This document shows, piece by piece, positions 56,466 through 64,000 of a stretch of 64,000 nucleotides of DNA. The translations under genes and the position numbers were made by a program. The stretch spans positions 1,540,160 to 1,604,159 of the forward strand of contig ML976657.1 of NCBI GenBank assembly GCA_010015655.1, read 5' to 3'. The notes below the pieces were generated by a model. The model did not search any database, was not told the origin of the DNA, and saw only the letters and a program-made list of their open reading frames with translations. The stretch's first letter is position 1. Every line of letters begins with the position of its first letter. Source of the DNA: Bimuria novae-zelandiae CBS 107.79 (lineage: Eukaryota; Ascomycota; Dothideomycetes; Pleosporales; Didymosphaeriaceae).

Positions 56466-56807
56466 TTACTCCGCAGTCGGGTTGACATTGGAGCAGATGA
56501 GGGCCTGGCCGAGGATGGGCAGGAGGCAGCACTTGGCCTGCTGGCCGGCCGCAGAGCAGGTGGCGATCAACTTGTTGGGGCTCGTAGGAAAGGTGGCAGC
56601 TGAAGATGTTAGAGTGTGTGAAGACATGGCTGGTTAGACGGTGGAGGACGTACGAGTAGCGCAGTCGAGGTCAGCGAGGTGGAGCACGTCGGTAGCGCAG
56701 CAAAGTGGGCTACCGCTGGTGCAAATGGGAACCTGGCGCTGCTCAAGGGAAGCCGGAGCGGCCATGGCGGCGGCAGCAAGAGCGGCGATTACGGTGAAGA
56801 ACTGCAT
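56466..56807 (-). CDS. Class II hydrophobin (95 aa)
   Basis: Exons 56807-56654 and 56599-56466, intron of 54 bp (GTACGT..CTAAC..CAG). The N-terminus MQFFTVIAALAAAAMAAPAS is a signal peptide. The mature part has the eight-Cys pattern: ICTSGSPLCCATDVLHLADL-DC, then 16 residues to C in KLIATC, then AAGQQAKCC, LLPILGQALIC. The Cys doublets, the 16-residue gap and the order C-CC-C-C-CC-C are diagnostic of class II. Hydrophobins are secreted, self-assemble at air-water or wall surfaces, and coat hyphae or spores. The start was chosen at the ATG directly before the signal peptide; the longer upstream frame lies in the leader. Confidence 0.95.
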
Positions 56808-56927
56808 CTTGAAGGTTGGAGAGGTTCTGGGTAGAATTGGAAAGATTGGAAGAGTTTTGATAGAGGAGTGGTTTTTGTGAGTTGGAATGGTGTGATAGTG
56901 TTTGGTTCTTGCGACATAAACCGTCCT

Positions 56928-56934
56928 CTTTATA
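56928..56934 (-). promoter_or_regulatory. TATA-like box of the hydrophobin gene
   Basis: TATAAAG on the minus strand about 121 bp before the ATG, consistent with a strongly expressed small secreted-protein gene. The intervening leader is CA/AT-rich. Confidence 0.45.
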
Positions 56935-56989
56935 CTTTTCGAAGCTGTTAAGCTGCAAGAGCTCACAAGGGGTTGGGGAGCTTCCAAGG

Positions 56990-58846
56990 CCGCGTGTTCC
57001 AGTAGTCACTCCACGGCATCGTCATCGCGAATCTCCTCTCGAGACCATGATCGACGTCAATACCCAGGCGAGGCAACGGAGAAGCTCGCCAAACAACACT
57101 CAACGTAGCTGACCAGGGGCGAATCAAGATGACATTCTGCCTATTACATCTCGAAGCCAGGGCAAGATTATGCTGATCGGCATACCTCAGCTTCAATGCG
57201 CTTCGATCGGCATTGTTACTGGTCTCTTCTTGTCGTAAGGCTGGCTTTAGTGCGAGAATCGTGGAGTAGAGCTTAGAAATAGACTGTCCAAGCGCTGAAC
57301 GACAAGCATTCATTCACGTCGATCCATCTCGGGGAAATAGCCGTATCAGGTAGGGGCATGCTTGATAGGGAGACTATTGCTGGTAATATTGTGCCACTAT
57401 CAAGTGTGTGGGCAACTGCACCCGGCTGCACTGGACCAGTAACACAATTTGTGCCAGGGCAGCGTTCTTTGTCATGACCGCGATGATCTCTGAACAACCA
57501 TTCATAATAGTCACAGGTGTTAAGAGACGGCGCTGTGGGTTTTTGAATTGATGACGTCGATTGAACTACCAGCAAGTGGTCAACTCACAGCATAATGTGG
57601 TCATCTCCTAGACGAAGGGTCTGGCCAGGAAACATGCGGGGCCGCCGAAGCCTGGCGGCCGGCTGGTCACCCATGTTCATACTGCCAAAAGGGGAAACAG
57701 AGTTTCACGAATCAAATCCAGGTACGATCCAAAGGCAAGGGTTGTCGGAACAGCGGTCGTGTGGCGGCACATTGTGGCTGTTGATGAATTGCACCTACAG
57801 GTTTCAATATTATTTCTGTATGGAAACGTACCGTTCAGTAACTATCAGTCGAGGGTGAGGTGGCGAAGAGCAGCTCGTTCGTTCCCTGTTGTCCGGTACC
57901 GTTGGAAAACGCGCCACGAATGAACGGAGTAAGGCGCCAGTCGTAAAGCGCTGACAGCCGTTGTGCTTAGGACATAACGTCAGTGGACAATAAAAGAAAG
58001 GCTAATGGAACGCTATAATGGGCCACTTCTTGAAAAAGCTAGTTAGCATGTGAAGGCTACTTGCTATAGACCAGGGTTTGGTTATAGAGTTGAGAAACAA
58101 CGCGACAGGGAATGGTTCAAGGCTGTGTGCTTGTTGCCCTGCATCATGCAGCAATCGCCTGCCTTGAGATTGAGGCGGCAAAGGTTGTATTGTGGCCTTG
58201 GTGGTCAACGGAACAGGAGTGTGGCGAGAGTGCATGGTGTTGTTGGCAGCTGCAAACGAGAGCGCTGCTGGCGGGAAGCCGAGGCCCACATGGCGCCCGA
58301 TGTCACGGCCCCTTTGGCTTGGATCGACGTCACACCTGGGCACGTTCACCGCCCCATCCGTGCCTTGCAGTCCGTACATCGCTCATGCGATCTACATCAT
58401 CACCGCTGATTTAACAATGGTCGTCCAATCCAGTGTTTGCATTAATTTATGTTTAAGTTCGTTTTTCCTATTTGGTGGCGGCAGCGAGATTTTTTCCACG
58501 CGAGCTTGGCTGCCGTCAGGCACGCTGTGATACTTAGAGGGAAGACGCGCATCTGAAACGGTTGACAAGTATCGACAGCTGCACGAGCAAGGAAGACGTT
58601 TTATTATTTCCGGGAACCATTTCTGGCCACATCATCTTCCAAAACTTGCAACATTGGATCGCCAGGTACAATTGTCACACGCAGACGTTTGAGATTATGA
58701 TGAATGGAGAGAATCATGTACACATTAAGTATTGAGTGACATTTGCAGCCATATATAGAATACATCATGCAACTATGCAGATCCCAACCATGTTATGCAG
58801 TGCAAAATAAACCAAATAACGCTTCACGAATGAATACTTTTTGCGC
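56990..58846. other. Intergenic, no convincing gene
   Basis: About 1.85 kb of balanced DNA. The three overlapping plus-strand frames at 58050-58530 and those at 57273-57858 look like chance openings in GC-rich sequence. A perfect 7-bp inverted repeat GGCCGCC/GGCGGCC is at about 57641-57661. Confidence 0.5.
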
Positions 58847-60506
58847 TCAGAATACCTTCTTGATAACCTTCTTCCACATGCTCCTGGGGCTCTCTTCCCA
58901 CGTCTCAGCAAGCTCCTCGTGATATCTACCGCTGGCAATATCGGCATCGACCGCATTGATGAAGCCAGATCGGTCGAAAGCCTTATGCCCGACGTATAAG
59001 ACTGCAAATAAGATGAGACTGACGTAGGCGATGAAAAAATCTTCGGTGTTCCAAGGCACAAACGCTGTGAATCCTTGCGTGAAGGTGATGATCACACAGA
59101 AGATAAGCCCGTACCACGCGAACCAGTCTCCACCCCAGGCCCTGTACGGGAGATTGTCGCGATCGATGTTCTGCGCCCGGAGTGCCTTGGTAAATGCGAG
59201 ATAGCAGATGAAAATGCAGCACCATGCAATCAATCCGGCGACACTGGTAATGTTCAATAACCAGTTGAAAGCTTCGCTACCGTCCTCGGAACAGTTCAAA
59301 TAACCGAGTGCACCTATAGCAGCCGTAACACTAACCGAAATGTACGGAACACCACGCTTCGACGTGGTTTGAAGAAAGCGAGGGCCACACTGCTGCTCAG
59401 AGAGGCCGACGAGGATACGGCTTCCGGAATAGACGGCCGAGCTAGCAGCGGAAAGGACTGCCGTCAGAAGAACCGCGTTGATGATATGGGGCAGAACTTT
59501 GACGCCAGCGAGCTGCGCCGCGATGACCAAGGGCGACGAGCTGGCATTGGTTTCTCCGATGAGAAGTGCCTCGTTGTCGTAGGGAATAACGATGCCGATG
59601 AAGAAGATCGTGAAAACGAATACTAGGAAGATACTCCAGAAAGTCCTTCGGATAGCCTTCGGCATAGTCACCCTCGGGTTTGTACTTTCACCAGCACCAA
59701 CAGCAACCAACTCGGATCCTTGGAACGAGAAAGCGGCCGCAACTAGCACAGACCAGAAGCTGACAAACTTCGCTTTAGGCCCATCTGTCAGGTATGGTGC
59801 AAAAGCTCCAGGGTTGTCCCAATATTTGAATCCAATGTAGCCTTGATCCCCAGCGCCTGCATTGATGCAAATCGAGAAAATCATGAAGCCGACCAACGCC
59901 ATAACCTTCAAGGAGGCAAACCAGAACTCGAATTCACCAAATACGTCTACGGGAAGTAAGTTGACTAGGGTGATGGGGATCCAAAAGATGGAAATGAAGA
60001 TGGCAATATTAAGACTGGAGTCCCACCATTGAATGATGAGACCAGCTGCGCTCAATTCCAAGGCATAGGTAATGCTCCACGAGAACCAATATATCCACCC
60101 CATAGCGAAACCGAGGCTTGGGTCGACGAAGCGAGAGGCATATTGGGTGAAGGCACCTGAGACGGGAAGGTAGGTTGACATCTCAGCTAGTGCTTGCATA
60201 ACGGCGTATACGAGCGTTCCGATGAAGACGTAGGCGAGAAGGGCTCCCGCGGGGCCTGCAGTCGCGATGGATTTGCCCGAGGCAATGAATATGCCTGTGC
60301 CAACAGTACCACCTGTTACCGTTAGCGATGTCCAATGAATAACGACAAGATCACATACCAATAGCAACAAACTGCAGATGACGACTTGACAGCTTCCTCT
60401 GCAACTTTGCTTCCGGTGGAGACCCCTGATTCTCGACGTCGCTCGACGAATGCGTCTGCGACTTCTCCGATCTGTTGTCCTCCATCTTGGGTAGAACGCT
60501 GTCCAT
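58847..60506 (-). CDS. Amino-acid permease, APC superfamily (yeast amino acid transporter type)
   Basis: Exons 60506-60359 and 60312-58847 (537 aa). The 46-bp intron GTATGTG..GCTAAC..CAG joins RHLQFVAIG to GTVGTGIFIASGKSI, the conserved first-helix motif. A polar N-terminal tail (about 45 residues with SSSDVENQGSPPEAK) precedes about 12 membrane helices, including the family block LAEMSTYLPVSGAFTQYASR, VDPSLGFAMGWIYWFSWSIT and SFQGSELVAVGAGES. The C-terminal tail MWKKVIKKVF is cytoplasmic. It should be a plasma-membrane proton symporter for amino acids; the substrate cannot be told from sequence. Length is normal for the family and all family landmarks are intact. Confidence 0.92.
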
Positions 60507-61826
60507 TATGATTTGCTGTGATCCAGCTGTCCACCTGCTACAGAGATGGCGTCCTTCGTCCCTAAGGTTTCGGATGGAATCGTAGAGTCACCGATGAATA
60601 ATGCGCGATTTACAGAGGACTGATGGTCTTTTTCAAAGACGTGGTACATGACCCCCACAGGCTCTGTGCCGCCACTATCATGGTCTCCAAGGACCTGGGT
60701 CAACCAAATTACCCCAAGCTCCTAAAAATTCTGCATTTTAGATTCTCGCAAGTCACATTGTGGCCCCACCGTGGTCTTACTGGGGGCCAGTTCGCGTGTT
60801 GAAGCGTGATGGCCGCCGGCGATGAAATATCGGCAAAGAACGCGCCGGCTACGAGCGGGTCCTTCGCCGGAACTAGATGCATTACAGAATATGGTGACCG
60901 TGAACGGGCAAGGCTATACTACCGCAGCATCCGTGCGTAGGATGGGTTTTGTACATGACGAAAAATCTGCGTCAGCTAGCAAATAAGCATGCGACGATGG
61001 GAGCTTGTGGAGCGCTTGGCAGCGGATAGCGGGAATGACTAAGCCGGTTTGGCCGACTTCCACCACCCATTCCCGCAGCCGCGGTTTCTCCCGACCCATC
61101 TTTCCCGTCGGACGTGACCGTCTCCATCATTTCTATCGCCAACTTGACTCATTTGCATTATGTACTGTTGGAGATCGTTTTATTGCTTTTGTTAATATCA
61201 ACTGTCATGGGACCGAGAAAATGCGTGAATGCGACTTGCGGGAATGCGACGATTCCAAAGCCTCCCGAGGTCGTCATTGCGACGGCTACAACAGTATCAG
61301 AAATCGCATAGGCATGAGGGACAAGAGGTTCCTAATAAATTTATTTGGGTAGAAAATCAACCATCACGAGCCGAATGCAGTACCGGGACGCGTTGTTCTC
61401 TCCGCCCCGTTAGTTACCTACGGTAATACTACTCTTTTGATCTTGAGTTGCGGTTCTGGATTCAGCATGTCGAAACCGCGAGCGGGTTCATCCAAGCAGT
61501 AGAGGGACGCAGTGACGATGGAAGTCTTGTTCGAGATGCTCGAATGCAGTTCTGTGAGAGCTAGTGATCCATACGCATACGGAAGAAATTGAGAATTGTA
61601 CTTGTTGTTGTATTGGGTGAAGCTACGAACAGTAGGTATACATGAGTGGCTGTAAACAGCGCTAGTGCAGGATGGGTAGTCGCATCTCAACACAGGTGAG
61701 GCGCCACTACAAGTGGGGAAAGGGAGACTCCAAACCGTGACAAGTTCGGCCTGGAACGTAAACATCAGTTTATAGTTGCGTTAGCTTGACCCATGTAGCT
61801 TCCATTTAGTCAACTTGACTCGCCTA
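60507..61826. other. Intergenic; weak ORF at 61418-61765 (-)
   Basis: Upstream region of the permease, then about 1.1 kb without a recognisable gene. The minus-strand frame 61418-61765 (115 codons, starting MFTFQAELVTVWSLPFPTCS) is Ser/Thr/Tyr-rich but has no domain. I do not call it a gene. Confidence 0.45.
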
Positions 61827-63658
61827 ACGTGTTCCACCACTCAGTGGCGCACACCACTCAGCGGCGCACCCCACCAAAATCGCGACGCGTCTTCTCACTA
61901 CTTTCGCGATGCTGCCCACCCAGCGCGCCTCTCAGGCTCAAAAAGAAGGCAGGCTTGCTCTTTCAAAGCATGCCTTTCAAACAAAACAAATATTAAGCTA
62001 CCAAAGGGCTGTAGCTATATACAGCGTCCCAGCAACAAGTCTTCGCCAACGCGTTAACAGCACCCTCCCACAAGCTATAACCAACGCTTAAAAACGTAAG
62101 CTACACCCTACAGAGGAGCAAGCCCTAGTAGATTAGATCCTAGACCTCGACCGACGCGGGTTTCCCCCCCAGATTATCGACATACAGCAGATAGCAGACT
62201 ATTTACTCGCTACGCGCGGCCAGATCCCTCCCCCACAGCCTATAGGCAAGAACTAGGTATCGCGCTTTATCAACACCCAGCCAGAGCTACAGACAAAGTG
62301 GAATAGGAAGTTCCATAGCCAGCGCGCCCTTTGCGAGGATCCTATCAAGATCTCTGCCTGGTACAAGCTTGTGGAGGAGACGCGCCAGAGGTATAGCATA
62401 CAGGATAGAGATACCTACAACTTTAACGAGACAGGCGTCGCTATAGGTGTCGCAGCGACGTCTAAAGTAGTTACAAGTTTTGCTACAATCGGTCGGGCAG
62501 TTACTATACAGCTAGGCGACCGTAAGTAGGTAACAACAATTAAGAGCGTCTGCGCGTCTAGCTAGGCTATCCCACCCTTCATCATCCTATCAGGACAGCT
62601 CCACTAGACTAGCTGGTACAAAGACCTACCTGCTGACTGGATGGTCGCTGTCAGCGATAATAGCTGGACGACAGATAACCTAGGCTTTGCCTAGCTGCAG
62701 CACTTCAATCGATATACAGCGTCTCGTACCTCTGGTGTCTATCGACTACTCATACTCGACGGCCATAGTAGCCATGCGACGCCAGCGTTCGACCAGTACT
62801 GTGCAGAGAACAAGATTATCAGTCTATGTATGCCTGCGCACACGTCGCACCTCCTGCAGCCACTAGATGTTGGCTGTTTCTCGCCTCTCAAGGTAGCATA
62901 CGGCCAGCAGGTGCAGGAGCTCGCGCGACAAGGCGTCTTCCACATCGACAAGATAGACTTCCTACAGGCCTACCTACGCATCAGGGAGACAGTCTTTACA
63001 GAGAAGAATATTAAGGCTGGCTTTCAAGCAACAGGACTAGTCCCTGCCTGTCCAGATCGCGTTCTATCGTCGCTTACTATGGTCAGGACGCCCTCTCCAC
63101 CTCGGACGGAAGTTAATACTAAGGGCGCATAGACAGCAGAGACACCGCATACTAGTGCTTAACTAGAGTAGTAAGCTCGACTTATTAAGGATCTACTTCG
63201 CCATTAATCTTAGAGTCCTACTAGTTAAGCTATTCGCTAGGTTGTTAAAGTTGCTAGCTTGCGATAAACTCAGTAACCATACTTATAGCAGAGGTGGTAA
63301 AGCTTTGGCAGGCTAATCAACGCCGTCAGCGTAAGCAGCAGCAGCGGCGACAGTATATTACCCGTAAAGGAGCTCTACAGGCTGCAGAAGGTCAATTGCT
63401 TGCTGCAGAGGCTGAAAGGGTAGTGCAGCAGGTAGAGCAAGAGAATCGCGTAGGGCGACAACGAGCACCACCTACGTGCAGCAACTGTCACGAACAAGGC
63501 TATAGAAGAACTCAGTGTAGACAGAGATCGTAGCTATTATATGAATCTACCTATAGAAAATTTAACTATCGCGTTATTAAGCTATCGTGCAGAAAGCTGC
63601 GTCAGTTTTGGTAGGGTGCGCCACTGAGTGGTGCGCGCCACTGAGTGGTGGAACACGT
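61827..63658 (+). mobile_element. pogo-like DNA transposon, copy 4
   Basis: 1832 bp with long TIRs starting ACGTGTTCCACC and containing two copies of CACCACTCAG-GGCGCA at 17-bp spacing (61835-61851 and 61852-61868; complement near 63615-63650). TA flanks at 61825-61826 and 63659-63660. It sits in gene-type DNA just before another AT-rich block. The least decayed of the four pogo copies. Confidence 0.93.
61907..63533 (+). pseudogene. pogo-like transposase of copy 4 with C-terminal zinc knuckle remnant
   Basis: ATG at 61909-61911 (MLPTQRASQAQKEGRLALSK) opens an HTH region, then TEEQALVD-ILDLDRRGFPP (CENP-B-type domain). The DDE core is FNETGVAIGVAATSK (first acid Asn instead of Asp), LLILDGHSSHATPAFDQYCA, and THLLQPLDVGCFSPLKVAYG or close equivalents, all readable. 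The tail at 63294-63533 is Gln/Arg-rich and ends with CSNCHEQGYRRTQC (63477-63517), a CCHC knuckle whose His is now Tyr. Stops (TAA/TAG, for example at 62090, 62131 and 62253) occur where Gln or Trp fits, and the tail is separated by a stop-rich gap. Not functional. Confidence 0.85.
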
Positions 63659-63660
63659 TA

Positions 63661-64000
63661 TACCCTGCCGAGACAGTCAGTGCGCCGCGACACTAACGCG
63701 CCACCCCAACACCAGCACCGCAGCCAGCAACATGAGGCTATAGAGTTTTATATAAAAGCTTTTATCGCGAAATTTTCTAGAATTAAGATTTTATAGAGCT
63801 ATAGAAGATTACTAGCTAGTTAAATTATAGATATCTACTTAATATTCTAATTATTTAGCCACTGCGCGATGCTGGCGCTAATAGCGTAGATATTACTATA
63901 TTAACGCGTATAGATGCCGGCGTAGGCTTCTTCCTCTTTATAATTATATAAGTAGCTTTTGAAGCATTCTGGCTTCCCTTTTTAGCAATTTTAAGACGTT
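63661..64000. repeat. Start of another AT-rich decayed repeat block
   Basis: Composition becomes TA-rich and stop-rich again after about 63740, as in 960-40460. Fragments such as ILTRIDAGVGFFLFI suggest a decayed pogo-type N-terminal HTH on the plus strand, but too little is in view to assign. Confidence 0.4.

Noticed and set aside
58050..58530. Three overlapping plus-strand frames of 100-119 codons
   Set aside because: Three frames open at once is typical of GC-rich non-coding DNA; none shows a domain or preferred frame.
59075..59840. Plus-strand frames opposite the permease
   Set aside because: Shadows of the membrane-protein coding strand; charged, low-complexity products with no family features.
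61418..61765. 115-codon minus-strand frame
   Set aside because: No domain, signal peptide or plausible splice partner; mentioned only as a weak ORF in the intergenic note.
40451..61826. Search for tRNA genes in the gene-bearing region
   Set aside because: No paired A-box and GGTTCGAnnCC-type B-box with cloverleaf potential was seen by eye; a tRNAscan run would be decisive.

Overview
The window looks like a filamentous ascomycete (Pezizomycotina) chromosome. Introns are short (46-69 bp in most genes, one of 101 bp) with GT..AG ends and a CTAAC/CTAAT-like branch site. There are WSC, F-box, class II hydrophobin and yeast-type amino-acid permease genes. AT-rich blocks full of transposons carry C-to-T/G-to-A decay typical of RIP (repeat-induced point mutation). 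Dothideomycetes fit the style, but that is inference. The genome is bipartite here: gene-bearing, GC-balanced DNA (1-960, about 40460-42720, 43860-61810) alternates with AT-rich transposon blocks (about 960-40460, 42720-43850, and from 63661 to the end).

The first block is a nested transposon pile. A Ty3/gypsy chromovirus (A, + strand, 3214-38473) has its 3' LTR split by a second chromovirus (B, - strand, 10185-38376; TSD TAAGC). B is itself invaded by: a Tad1-like LINE (10361-18678), which holds a piggyBac-like element (12509-14914), which holds a MITE (14534-14663); a pogo element (20203-25879), whose right TIR holds a hAT (22009-25838), which holds a solo LTR (23250-23706); and a copia element (27286-34551), whose left LTR holds another pogo element (27358-29509). 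A further pogo copy (1422-3211) sits at the left end and a pogo relic with a solo LTR (38474-40450) at the right. Boundaries come from target-site duplications and paired terminal repeats read directly in the sequence. Nearly every transposon frame is broken by TAA/TAG where Gln or Trp is expected.

The gene region holds, left to right: a secreted two-WSC-domain protein (41071-42342); a multiply broken F-box gene (44228-46109); a 1202-residue fusion of a complete Hsp70 with a Ser/Thr kinase domain (46409-50065, - strand); a broken GPI-type secreted protein (50618-51358); a possible small decayed ORF (51654-52202); a RING/ankyrin-like protein (52522-53394); an F-box protein (53784-54512); a single-pass membrane protein (54513-55139); a class II hydrophobin (56466-56807); and an amino-acid permease (58847-60506). 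A fourth pogo-like element (61827-63658) precedes the next AT-rich block.

The most interesting items are the Hsp70-kinase fusion with a degenerate Hsp70 nucleotide site, a shared 17/18-bp tandem motif inside the TIRs of all four pogo families, a convergent antisense ORF downstream of pol in both chromoviruses, a piggyBac-type transposase in an element flanked by TA rather than TTAA, and genes beside the AT-rich blocks that carry RIP-like nonsense changes.
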